Below, piece after piece: positions 6,917 to 13,204 of a stretch of DNA of 13,204 nucleotides. The stretch lies in contig DIYZ01000194.1 of NCBI GenBank assembly GCA_002427845.1, positions 1 to 13,204 of the forward strand. The letters run 5' to 3'. The notes under the pieces are model-generated. The model ran no database searches. It was not told the origin of the DNA and worked only from the letters and a program-made list of their open reading frames with translations. The translations under genes were made by a program, and so were the position numbers. Each line of letters starts with the position of its first letter. The first letter of the stretch is position 1. The DNA comes from Chloracidobacterium sp. UBA6041. Lineage in GTDB: Bacteria > Acidobacteriota > Blastocatellia > Pyrinomonadales > Pyrinomonadaceae.

Positions 6917-7957
6917 TCAATCCCGGGCTATGACTACTGTGGTGCACGCGCTGCCGATCTTCGGGAGATCGCGCGCCTTCACCATTCTGATATCGAGCTG
7001 AGGGCGCTCGCCGCGCACGATTGGGCAATAGATGTCAGGTTCGTCCAGTGCGCCATGCAATTGGCGGCGACCTGCGCAGCCGCCGTGACACGTTTCGCGA
7101 AAATCACAGGGCTCACAAGCCGGCGGTAGAAGGCGCGCCGCGACAAAGGCCGGAGTGTTTACGATCTCTTCGCCCGCCTCGAGTAGTCGTGAGAGTGGCT
7201 CACCGATGCCACTCCAGTAAACGCATGCTTGAGTCGTGGCGCGCGGCGTAACGCGAACGGTGCCGACTCCACATCCGCCCCCCAACGGCGGCAGTCCTGA
7301 CAGGGCTCGCACGAGTGGTTCGCCGATCATGATCACGTCAGTCGCAGCGAATAGTCGCCGGAAGCCCTCCCAGTATTCTTCGTAACTGAGAGCGAATACA
7401 TCGGTCCTGACAGACTGATACACGTTGACACGCAACGGCGCATCGAACTGCTTCGCCACTCGCGCAACCTCGGCCAGCCGCGAGTAATTGGCCTTCATCA
7501 TCACCGCGACAATCGCTACCGGAACCCCGAGTCGCCGGCAGCGTGTGGCTTGTTCGTGAATCAGATCCCAATTGCCCGCGCCGCGCTGCGCGTCCTGTTC
7601 AGCCCGGGTCGGATAATCCAGCGAGAATTCGACATCGTGAAAAGCGCGTACATCTTCATCGTTCAGGATTGCGATGCTGTGACCGTTCGAAGTGATTGTG
7701 AGTTTCACCGGCTGGGACTTGAGAAAGGTGAGAATGCTTTGAAAGTCCGGGTGCATTCCATTCTCGCCCGTGCCCAAATTGACGGAGCGGATCGGCAGAC
7801 GCTCCATGACGGCGCGCACCTGGTCAAGCGTCAGTCGATCCACTCGATCGGGATCGCGATAACAAAACGAGCAAGCCAGATTGCACTCGTTCGTTAACGC
7901 CAGGCCGAGAGCGAATCGTCGCGTCTCTTCTGTTGCCTCTTTTGCTGTTGTAGCCAT
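6917..7957 (-). CDS. Radical SAM/SPASM-domain enzyme of unknown substrate
   Basis: A 346-residue protein. The N-terminus carries the radical SAM iron-sulfur motif C25-x3-C29-x2-C32 (ECNLACSFCYRD). The glycine-rich SAM-binding segment reads LGTGEN (61-66) rather than the usual G-G-E-P. NVYQSVRTD (178-186) lies in the later barrel. The C-terminal SPASM region has seven cysteines: C229, C245, then C281-x2-C284-x5-C290-x3-C294, and C311. This is the layout that binds two auxiliary clusters in peptide-modifying enzymes such as anaerobic sulfatase maturases and peptide maturases. About 35 residues follow. The ATG at 7957 has no convincing Shine-Dalgarno. The gene lies between two lipoprotein genes on the same strand. 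No short precursor peptide ORF is evident beside it, so the substrate could be a protein, a small molecule or a distant peptide. Confidence 0.88.
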   Translation of the reverse strand: MATTAKEATEETRRFALGLALTNECNLACSFCYRDPDRVDRLTLDQVRAVMERLPIRSVNLGTGENGMHPDFQSILTFLKSQPVKLTITSNGHSIAILNDEDVRAFHDVEFSLDYPTRAEQDAQRGAGNWDLIHEQATRCRRLGVPVAIVAVMMKANYSRLAEVARVAKQFDAPLRVNVYQSVRTDVFALSYEEYWEGFRRLFAATDVIMIGEPLVRALSGLPPLGGGCGVGTVRVTPRATTQACVYWSGIGEPLSRLLEAGEEIVNTPAFVAARLLPPACEPCDFRETCHGGCAGRRQLHGALDEPDIYCPIVRGERPQLDIRMVKARDLPKIGSACTTVVIARD

Positions 7958-7967
7958 CGGAGGTTCA

Positions 7968-8003
7968 TCACGGGATCAGGAACGGCAAACAACCGATCCG
8001 TGA
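7968..8003 (-). promoter_or_regulatory. Hairpin between lipoprotein and radical SAM genes
   Basis: TCACGGGATC at 7968-7977 pairs with GATCCGTGA at 7995-8003, with one bulged base and a 17-nt loop. It lies in the 85-bp gap between the lipoprotein stop and the radical SAM start, both on the minus strand. There is no following U-run on either strand, so it is not a standard terminator. An attenuator, RNA processing site or operator are all possible. Confidence 0.35.
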
Positions 8004-8042
8004 AACACGAAAATCAACCGTGCGAACGAACCTTTCCAATAT

Positions 8043-8792
8043 TCATTGTGCGCTTATCCAGTTTTCTGATCCCGTCAATTTAACGGACACATCTGAAATC
8101 AAAATCCGCAAGGGGTTTCCGTTTGCTGTACCGTGATGGTCCGTCGAGATAAGGAGAGGTCCAGCTTTCTTATAGCCTTCCCACGTTGCGGTGACGACGC
8201 TCGGCTTCGTGGACCCGCCCCGGCGGTAGACCATTTGCTCGACGCGGTTGTCTTTGCCAACGTAGAGTTCCCAGGTGTCGCCGGGCGTGTAACCGCCTTC
8301 CGAGGGATACTTCACCGCGACCAACTCGGCCGAGCCGTTGCCCAGCGGCAATTGTTGCATGCCTTGATCGGTCACAGTGGCGTTCGTGTCCCAGTAAGCA
8401 TGAAGGGGAAACAGAAGCCAATAGTTATCGTTGATGAAAGCCGGATCGACTACGTTTTTCACGGCGTCGGGTTGGCTGCTGAGTTCTGACCGCATATAGG
8501 AAACCTTGATCGGCTTACCGTCTTTATCCTTCCCCTCATACGAGACTCTGTCGGTTTTAGGCTCCCACTCCCACGAACGGGAGAGATTCGCTGCGGGAGC
8601 GGTGAAGGTGTAACGGATCGCGTCAATCTGATCGAAAGAATCAAGGCCATAGGTCCTGGCGATCTGTTCGGCATTGATCTTGGCAGTCTGTTCGGGAACC
8701 GCCGAACGTTTCTGCGAGCAAGAGTTTGCAGTAAAGATCAGCACCCCAAAGGCCAGGAAACTGATCGTCTTTGAACGGCTCAACGTTGTCAT
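8043..8792 (-). CDS. Predicted lipoprotein of unknown function
   Basis: A 249-residue protein with an N-terminal hydrophobic segment (SFLAFGVLIFTANSC, 11-25) ending at Cys25, which fits a lipoprotein signal although the residues before Cys (A-N-S) make a weak lipobox. The mature part is rich in aromatic and charged residues, with YTFTAPAANLSRSWEWEPKT in the first half, a WLLFPLHAYWD motif in the middle and GDTWELYVGKDNRVEQMVYR later. This resembles the beta-rich outer-membrane or periplasmic proteins of unknown function seen in many environmental bacteria. The ATG at 8792 has GGGGAGG only one base away, which is too close. The TTG three codons later (8783) would have better spacing and may be the true start. 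It is divergent from DoxX across a 176-bp gap and upstream of the radical SAM gene. No substrate can be proposed. Confidence 0.7.
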   Translation of the reverse strand: MTTLSRSKTISFLAFGVLIFTANSCSQKRSAVPEQTAKINAEQIARTYGLDSFDQIDAIRYTFTAPAANLSRSWEWEPKTDRVSYEGKDKDGKPIKVSYMRSELSSQPDAVKNVVDPAFINDNYWLLFPLHAYWDTNATVTDQGMQQLPLGNGSAELVAVKYPSEGGYTPGDTWELYVGKDNRVEQMVYRRGGSTKPSVVTATWEGYKKAGPLLISTDHHGTANGNPLRILISDVSVKLTGSENWISAQ

Positions 8793-8955
8793 TCCTCCCC
8801 AGTAAATGAAACGTGGAAAACACTTGCTGATTTACACCGCCTGAACAATAATGCTTCCCACTCTTGTAGATCGATTATCACTTATTTCGCAGAGCTTGTG
8901 TAATCAGGTTCCAGGCGTTCTTGGTTACGCCGTAATAGCTCAGAACAAATCAGTC

Positions 8956-8963
8956 GGGGGAAA
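8956..8963 (+). promoter_or_regulatory. Ribosome binding site of the DoxX gene
   Basis: GGGGGAAA, with five bases before the ATG at 8969, is the best Shine-Dalgarno-like sequence on the plus strand in this window and fixes the DoxX start. The 8793-8955 stretch must also contain the divergent promoters for DoxX and the lipoprotein; I could not place a convincing -35/-10 pair. Confidence 0.5.
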
Positions 8964-8968
8964 CAGAA

Positions 8969-9466
8969 ATGAGCAACGCTGATAACAGTTTTCGCGGGAA
9001 CACTGAAAGGCGAAGCAGCCCGCGGTGCGCACTGTCGATGCTGCGAATAGTTTTAGGCGCGCTCTTTGTCAGCGTGTTTTTTGAGAATTTGAATAAAGGG
9101 CTCTATAGCGCGTCGGGTTACGCCGGGTTGATTAACTACTACATTGAAAAGGGCCATGCGCCTCAGTTGCTAAAGTCAGTACAGTCATTCATGGCGGCTC
9201 ACGCAAACGTCGCCGGACCGATGCAGGGCGCAACTGAGATTTCATTTGGAATTCTCTTGCTGATTGGATTGCTGACTCGGCCCGTGGCCTTGGCGGCTTT
9301 TCTTTTTCTCACGACTTTGTGGGTTTCGGAATGGGGCACGGCGTGGATTTGGGAACTGCTGGTGCCGATGGCTGTCGCGCTCGCGCTGGTTATTGGCAGC
9401 GCCGGAAGGACACTTGGAGTCGATGCATTGCTGGCAAAGAGACATCCTTCGAGTCTTCTTTGGTAA
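8969..9466 (+). CDS. DoxX family integral membrane protein
   Basis: A 165-residue protein with about four membrane-spanning segments: roughly 22-38 (LSMLRIVLGALFVSVFF), 89-102 (TEISFGILLLIGLL), 105-118 and 128-143. The first helix begins with an R-x-x-L-G segment, the second contains the Glu90-x3-G-x3-L-G-like pattern, and the protein ends with a short basic tail. This is the DoxX/DUF4267-like architecture, small quinone- or redox-linked membrane proteins whose molecular role is mostly unsettled. The 21 polar residues before the first helix are somewhat long for the family. The start at 8969 is supported by a strong ribosome binding site. The gene stands alone, divergent from the lipoprotein, and is the last intact gene before the degraded region. 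Confidence 0.85.
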   Translation: MSNADNSFRGNTERRSSPRCALSMLRIVLGALFVSVFFENLNKGLYSASGYAGLINYYIEKGHAPQLLKSVQSFMAAHANVAGPMQGATEISFGILLLIGLLTRPVALAAFLFLTTLWVSEWGTAWIWELLVPMAVALALVIGSAGRTLGVDALLAKRHPSSLLW

Positions 9467-9552
9467 AGGCGGGGCCTGCGGCCGATGAAAAAAGCTCGTG
9501 GAGAAATCTTGTAATGTATGCTGACGGGCAAACTTCATGATCGTGAATCTCG

Positions 9553-9583
9553 TTGGGTCCACTGGTGGGTCACTACCAGTCAC
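9553..9583 (+). repeat. Arm-type-like repeated GTCAC motif (right copy)
   Basis: TGGTGGGTCACT (9563-9574) is followed by AGTCAC (9578-9583). It matches 447-469 apart from two single-position gaps and one or two substitutions. A third, looser copy (TTGGGTCCACT) precedes it at 9552-9562. It sits about 107 bp left of the decayed tRNA-Cys core. Possible integrase-binding arm sites (inferred). Confidence 0.4.
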
Positions 9584-9689
9584 AACATGCCCGCATTTGG
9601 CTGATCATACGCAAACACAAAATGTCAGAGACGCCAACAAAAATGGGCACAAGATAACAGATCGGAACTTGCGCAAACACGCTGCCCGA

Positions 9690-9722
9690 TTCTGCAAAAC
9701 CCTTATTCAATTCCGGTTCGAT
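9690..9722 (+). repeat. Decayed tRNA-Cys-like attachment core
   Basis: TTCTGCAAAACCCTTATTCA at 9690-9709 matches 349-368 of the tRNA-Cys fragment at 19 of 20 positions, and GGTTCGAT (9715-9722) matches its T loop after a short insertion. Beyond 9722 similarity is lost: no acceptor strand and no CCA. The orientation is the same as at 351. It directly adjoins the cut end of a cyclic-nucleotide-binding gene. It may be a decayed attR/attL or a secondary attachment site. Confidence 0.6.
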
Positions 9723-9723
9723 C

Positions 9724-9933
9724 TCAATGGAGGGGTTCACCCCACGCCAGTTCGCCAAACATATGCCCAGCTTCAGCAGTGGTAAGCACAATCTTCTGAC
9801 CGACCGTGTCTTTAATGAAGAGCTCGATCTCACCGCTCTGGACAATGAAAAGGGAGTCGCCGGGGTCACCCGCCTGAAAGAGAGTGTGCCCTTGAGGCAC
9901 CGACAACTCGCGGTGGCGATATGGAGTCAGCAT
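9724..9933 (-). pseudogene. Truncated cyclic nucleotide-binding (CRP/FNR-type) domain
   Basis: The minus strand encodes 69 residues that begin MLTPYRHRELSVPQGHTLF and continue QAGDPGDSLFIVQSGEIELF, the first beta strands and G-D-x-x-D-S-L/Y-x-I-V-x-x-G motif of a cNMP-binding domain, then EAGHMFGELA, the start of the phosphate-binding cassette. At that point (around 9745) the family sequence ends: the expected P-R-S/T-A-T part is replaced by WGEPLH and a stop. A full domain would need about 50 more residues. The break lies about 25 bp from the decayed tRNA-Cys core, so an integration or deletion there probably cut the gene. The frame is open upstream to about 10000, but no other good start precedes 9933. 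Confidence 0.7.
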
Positions 9934-10000
9934 TGTTGAGAGACGATTGGATAATGACTTCTTAAGACGGACCGAGCTTAGGGTTATGAAACCTGCAACC

Positions 10001-10017
10001 TAACAGTGCGCCTGTTA
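10001..10017. repeat. Short perfect stem-loop TAACAG/CTGTTA
   Basis: TAACAG (10001-10006) and CTGTTA (10012-10017) form a perfect 6-bp inverted repeat with a 5-nt loop, upstream of the truncated cNMP-binding gene on its own strand. There is no T-run, so it is not a terminator; an operator is possible. Otherwise nothing is recognised from 9940 to 10154. Confidence 0.3.
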
Positions 10018-10154
10018 CGTTGTGACCACATTTACTAACGTTTACCGGTGATCGCAGCCTGTTGACTTTGCGTTTGTATGCACCTACTACGGCCTGTTTA
10101 CGGTTAAGACCGACACAGTTTTCCCCACAGTCCTGAGCGACATACCACGCGCCA

Positions 10155-10300
10155 CTAGGAGCCTGTCGGAAAAATCAAGAATCGCAGAAAACGGGGTATC
10201 CAAAACCATTCGACGCAATCGAAAAACTCGTTAGAGGGCAAATGTGGGCCAAGATTTTTTCAGCAAAGTCTTTGCGCCGATTATTCCGACAGGCTCCTAG
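10155..10300. mobile_element. MITE-like element with 17-bp perfect terminal inverted repeats
   Basis: CTAGGAGCCTGTCGGAA (10155-10171) is the exact reverse complement of TTCCGACAGGCTCCTAG (10284-10300); with one mismatch the match continues two to four bases inward. The element is about 140 bp and has no coding capacity. Its interior is AT-richer and not self-complementary, so it is not a long hairpin or terminator. Both ends carry CTAG/TA, which can be read either as part of the repeat or as a target duplication (TA as in IS630-like, or CTAG as in some IS5-group elements). The termini GAGCCTGTCGGAA would be those of the parent insertion sequence, which is not in the window. Confidence 0.7.
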
Positions 10301-10365
10301 GAACTTTTGACCTCCGCATTGCGAATCAGCCTAAGGGGTGTATGAAGTCTTTTCTTTGACATTCC

Positions 10366-10394
10366 TTGACAATCATTAACATTTTCAATAGGTT
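10366..10394 (+). promoter_or_regulatory. Candidate sigma70-type promoter
   Basis: TTGACA at 10366-10371 is followed after 17 bp by TAGGTT at 10389-10394; another TTGACA precedes it at 10356-10361. The -35 box is perfect and the -10 box moderate. It lies 118 bp before the small ORF at 10512. This is a weak prediction in degraded DNA. Confidence 0.25.
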
Positions 10395-10511
10395 ACAGCC
10401 GCCGACGCATTGCAAGCTTTTACACGTTTTACCATACTTTGGCAGAAATTCTGGACACGTTTTGGTCACAGCGGTAGCCACTGAACTTTCCGACCTTGCG
10501 GTTAAGAATCA

Positions 10512-10625
10512 ATGGCCCGCGATCGTAGTGCCTATCGGAAAGTCACGAAAGACTACAACGCACGTCTCGGCGACCGCGAGCTATACAGTCGGTACTACCG
10601 TGAGTCCTACGAGAATGGCTACTAG
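10512..10625 (+). CDS. Tiny Tyr/Arg-rich ORF, possible gene remnant
   Basis: Thirty-seven codons run from an ATG at 10512 to a TAG at 10623-10625. The protein (MARDRSAYRKVTKDYNARLG, then DRELYSRYYRESYENGY) is rich in Tyr, Arg and Asp/Asn and resembles the C-terminal tails of small surface or periplasmic proteins that I associate with acidobacteria. No ribosome binding site is evident and the frame is closed by a TAA at 10503. It may be the surviving 3' end of such a gene, or chance. The upstream 10301-10511 stretch shows no matching 5' part. Confidence 0.3.
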   Translation: MARDRSAYRKVTKDYNARLGDRELYSRYYRESYENGY

Positions 10626-11090
10626 AACTCATCAAGCGCAAGACATAGACAAAGGAGTTCTTGAAAACCATCACGTTTTTCAAGTGAGGTCCGGGCCGAG
10701 ACGGGATTTTTCGTCGACCCGAACAGATGGTCAACAGCAGTTCGCTCCTGGGTTCGTGAATTTCGACAGGATCGGCGCAGCGAATCACTTCCGGCCTTCG
10801 ACAGTTTGTTCAAGGACGCACTGCCGTAGTCGGTCGCGCACGCCTTAGCCTCTCTCACGCGCAAGGGAGAACGTGGATGGCTGAGGGCACCCGAGAAGAT
10901 GCTCGAAGACATTGGCGGTGAGGACAGTCAGATCCATGAGAGACGGTGGAAATCATGATCTGCCGGTGATCGATTAAATTGCGCCGCATGTCTTGGCAAC
11001 GCTACCCGGTAACACGGGAGGCGCTCTCGGTGCGACCTTCACCGCTGATATTTCCGAAATCCAATGCCAGAAAAGAGCGGCGCACTTTGA
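10626..11090. other. Degraded or non-coding stretch before topoisomerase IB
   Basis: No convincing gene is seen. A protein-like open frame without a start codon runs from 10665 to a TAG at 10827-10829 (FFVDPNRWSTAVRSWVREF in the middle), and another short frame ends in a TGA at 11088-11090 directly before the topoisomerase ATG. Both could be remnants of lost genes. No RNA gene or terminator was recognised, so the topoisomerase promoter is unplaced. Confidence 0.4.
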
Positions 11091-12110
11091 ATGACGCAAC
11101 TTGAAAGACTGCAAAAGCACGGCATTCGCCGACTCGGAACGTCTGGGCAACGCTTTCGTTACACCGCCGCTGACGGTGCAAAAGTCGGTCGCGAGGATCT
11201 TGCCCGGATCAATGCCCTGCGAATCCCACCAGCCTGGACCGATGTCGCCATCAATCGCTCTCCGGACGGTTTGCTTCAAGCCGTGGGCATGGACGCTGCC
11301 GGCCGATGGCAGTATCTCTATCACGCGAACCATATCGCCCGAGGCGAACGGAAGAAATTTGATCGACTACTGAAGTTTGCCCAAGCCTTGCCAAACATGC
11401 GCAAGGCAGTCGCCCGTGAGCTGAGAAAGCCCGGACTCGGGCGCGAACGAGTGATGGCCTGCATCCTGCGCATTTTGTCCACCTGTCTCATGAGACCCGG
11501 CAGCCAGGTCTATGCCAGCGAAAATGGCAGTTATGGAATTGCCACCCTCCGGCCCAAACACGTGAGCCTTAAAGGTGATTTGGTTGCCTTCGATTTCAGA
11601 GGGAAGAGCCGGGTACAGCAGCATCAAGAGTTGAAAAATCGCCAGGTCGCCAGAGTTGTTCGCGAACTGCTCAAGCATCCGGCGAAGGAAGTTTTCAAGT
11701 ATGAGAACGGTGATGGTGAGTTCGTCAATATCAAACGGCCTCATATCAATGACTACATCAAAGAAGTGATGGGTGAGGGTTTCAGCGCAAAAGACTTTCG
11801 CACCTGGGCCGGCACGCTCGTTTGCGCCTGCGCTTTGGCCCGCTCAGGGATTGATTTGACAGACACTAAGACCGGCAAGAAAAAGAAGATCATGGCAGCC
11901 ATCCGGGAGACCGCCGAAACCCTTGGCAACACCCCGGCGGTTTGCCGCTCGGCTTATATTTGCCCGGACGTTCTAGATAGTTTCGAGAGAGGTCAGGTGA
12001 TCCAGCGCTACTTTGAAACCGTGGAGGAGTTGGTCAATTATCGCGGAGGACATCTGCACCAGGCAGAGCGAGCGCTGCTCCGTCTGCTCAAGCGAAAGAA
12101 TAACGGATGA
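11091..12110 (+). CDS. DNA topoisomerase IB (poxvirus-like bacterial type)
   Basis: A 339-residue protein of the compact eukaryotic-like topoisomerase I family found in bacteria and poxviruses, which relaxes supercoils through a 3'-phosphotyrosine intermediate. The N-terminal domain (about 1-90) contains RIPPAWTDVAI (44-54) and the D-x-x-G-R-x-Q-Y-x-Y-H pattern (68-78). The catalytic domain shows Arg154 (ATLRPKHV), Lys172 (FRGKSR), Arg237 (AKDFRTWAGT), Asn280 (LGNTPAVCR) and the nucleophile Tyr289 (CRSAYICPDVL). Asn takes the place of the poxvirus His, as is usual in bacterial members. The length is normal and all active residues are present. The start is the ATG at 11091, immediately after an in-frame TGA; there is no good Shine-Dalgarno. 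It appears to be a single-gene unit 70 bp before the methyltransferase. Such enzymes are accessory in bacteria and often horizontally acquired. Confidence 0.92.
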   Translation: MTQLERLQKHGIRRLGTSGQRFRYTAADGAKVGREDLARINALRIPPAWTDVAINRSPDGLLQAVGMDAAGRWQYLYHANHIARGERKKFDRLLKFAQALPNMRKAVARELRKPGLGRERVMACILRILSTCLMRPGSQVYASENGSYGIATLRPKHVSLKGDLVAFDFRGKSRVQQHQELKNRQVARVVRELLKHPAKEVFKYENGDGEFVNIKRPHINDYIKEVMGEGFSAKDFRTWAGTLVCACALARSGIDLTDTKTGKKKKIMAAIRETAETLGNTPAVCRSAYICPDVLDSFERGQVIQRYFETVEELVNYRGGHLHQAERALLRLLKRKNNG

Positions 12111-12180
12111 CTTAGCTTTTGAGTAGCAAGTCTGCGAGCTCAAAGCAACCCGAGCGGTCATCTGAAAGGTATACTCCTCT

Positions 12181-13191
12181 ATGGAGAATGAATCGCTGCC
12201 ACATCCGCCAATTGAGTTGTTGGATCTAGCCACGGGATACCAGCGCTCAAAAACTCTCTTCGCATTGGTTGAGTTTGGGTTGCCCACGCTGCTGGCGGGT
12301 CAAACACTATCGCTGGACCAGATTGCGCGCTCACTCGGCATTCACCAAATAGCCGCTGACCGGTTTTTGAATGCGTGCGTGGCGCTGCGCCTCCTTAACC
12401 GCGCCGGAGCAAATTTTAGCAACACAGTTCTCTCCGAAACATTCCTCGTAAAAGGCAAAACGACCTACCTGGGTGATCAGCTACGGAAGTACGACCACGC
12501 GTCCTATCCGAACTGGACCGATCTTCCGAACAAACTCCGCAACTGGCTACCCGGAGCAACTGACAATGCGCCGCCAGCCGATCAAGGTCAAGCCTCTATG
12601 AGCGCGCAGCATAATCTCTCGCTCTTAGTGGGTCATGCCCTCGGCCAAGCTTATGACTTCTCTATTCACCAGAAGTTGCTGGATCTGGGGGGAGGAACCG
12701 GGGCCATGTCGCTGGGCATCTGCCGGACGAATCCCAAGTTAAGCGTCGTCATTTTTGATCTGCCAACCATTGCTGAGGTGGCGCGTGAGTTCGTTCGCGA
12801 AAGTGAATTCGCCGACCGGATAGAGGTTCAGACCGGGAATTTCAAGGAAGATGAATTGCCCACGGGATTTGATGTGGTGCTGCTGGCCAATCTGCTCTCG
12901 ACGGTGAGCGAGGAGACAAACCGCGAGTTGTTGCGAAGGCTTTACCGGCGCTTACCCTATGGCGGCGCAGTTATTCTCAGCGGGTGGATCCTGGATGACA
13001 CTCGCACCAGCCCGCTTATCCCTGTGCTGTTTTGCCTCGAGGATATCAACTGGCAAGCACCGGACGTCGAACGCTCTGCTTCAACCTACCGGACGTGGAT
13101 GGAAGAGGCGGGCTTCGTCGAGGTTGAGCGCGAGATCTATTGCCCTCCGACCAGCATGATTGTTGGCCGCAAGCGAGCGAAGGGAGACTAA
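12181..13191 (+). CDS. O-methyltransferase-like protein (dimerisation + Methyltransf_2 type)
   Basis: A 336-residue protein with the two-domain layout of small-molecule O-methyltransferases. Residues 12-95 form a winged-helix dimerisation domain (LATGYQRSKTLFALVEFGLP, then LSLDQIARSLGI and FLNACVALRLLNR). The SAM domain follows, with motif I LLDLGGGTGAMS (167-178), the acidic IFDLP (191-195), GNFKEDELP (219-227) and WILDD (269-273). The stretch where family members usually carry a catalytic His (L-H-x-W-x-D-E) reads LANLLSTVSEE (235-245), so the general base appears to be replaced by Ser240. The enzyme may methylate a different nucleophile, or have another role in the fold. The start at 12181 is the first ATG in frame, with AAAGG about 10 bases upstream. 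The gene is complete and ends 13 bp before the window edge. The substrate is not predictable. Confidence 0.85.
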   Translation: MENESLPHPPIELLDLATGYQRSKTLFALVEFGLPTLLAGQTLSLDQIARSLGIHQIAADRFLNACVALRLLNRAGANFSNTVLSETFLVKGKTTYLGDQLRKYDHASYPNWTDLPNKLRNWLPGATDNAPPADQGQASMSAQHNLSLLVGHALGQAYDFSIHQKLLDLGGGTGAMSLGICRTNPKLSVVIFDLPTIAEVAREFVRESEFADRIEVQTGNFKEDELPTGFDVVLLANLLSTVSEETNRELLRRLYRRLPYGGAVILSGWILDDTRTSPLIPVLFCLEDINWQAPDVERSASTYRTWMEEAGFVEVEREIYCPPTSMIVGRKRAKGD

Positions 13192-13204
13192 TCGCCGGCT
13201 GTAT

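Noticed and set aside
6879..7028. N-terminal extension of the lipoprotein methyltransferase
   Set aside because: It overlaps the end of the radical SAM gene and would bury the signal peptide; the internal ATG at 6878 is more sensible.
10155..10300. Reading the inverted repeat as a transcription terminator
   Set aside because: The arms are more than 110 bp apart with an unpaired interior and there is no T-run, unlike an intrinsic terminator.
10366..10848. 160-residue plus-strand ORF across the degraded region
   Set aside because: Composition is Ser/Thr/Arg-rich without motifs, it begins inside the candidate promoter, and more protein-like stretches lie in the other frames.
10622..10912. Minus-strand ORFs in the degraded region
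   Set aside because: No recognisable motifs, Ser/Arg-rich composition typical of antisense readings, and no ribosome binding site.

Overview
The window looks like accessory chromosomal DNA from a soil-type Gram-negative bacterium. The gene repertoire (a YceI-like remnant, DoxX, bacterial topoisomerase IB, many short lipoproteins, GT-C and GT2 glycosyltransferases) and the moderate GC content would suit an acidobacterium of the Blastocatellia type. That assignment is an inference from gene style; no phylogenetic marker is present.

Layout. Bases 2-172 hold the end of an unidentified protein. At 351-395 lies the 3' half of a tRNA-Cys gene, running from the anticodon loop to CCA, with no matching 5' half: the classic scar of a tRNA-targeting integrative element. 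A YceI gene at 603-1051 is broken by a 5' truncation and a one-base frameshift. From 1098 to 6058 five same-strand genes are tightly packed: a class I methyltransferase, a COG0701/ArsP-like permease, a TIGR04282 (CofC-like) nucleotidyl/glycosyltransferase, a polytopic GT87-like glycosyltransferase and a DPM-like GT2. The convergent minus-strand group (6120-8792) holds a predicted lipoprotein with a methyltransferase fold, a radical SAM/SPASM enzyme and a second lipoprotein. A divergent DoxX gene follows (8969-9466).

The stretch 9467-11090 is degraded. It holds a second, decayed tRNA-Cys-like core (9690-9722) abutting a cyclic-nucleotide-binding gene cut off in mid domain, a 140-bp MITE-like element with perfect 17-bp inverted ends (10155-10300), and a tiny Tyr/Arg-rich ORF. 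Two intact plus-strand genes close the window: topoisomerase IB (11091-12110) and an O-methyltransferase-like protein (12181-13191).

How it fits together. The TIGR04282, GT2 and GT87 genes overlap or nearly abut and make sense as a lipid-linked sugar pathway: activation of a sugar phosphate, transfer to polyprenyl phosphate, then use of the lipid-linked donor at the membrane. The permease and the TIGR04282 protein both belong to families also met in organoarsenic metabolism, but no arsenic-specific marker gene (arsS, a recognisable arsM, arsR) is visible. The most interesting structural signal is that the two tRNA-Cys-like cores at 351 and 9690 lie in the same orientation and each has, on its inner side, a closely similar doubled GTCAC motif resembling integrase arm-type sites. 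The 9.3 kb between them could therefore be an integrated element or its fossil, although it carries no visible integrase.
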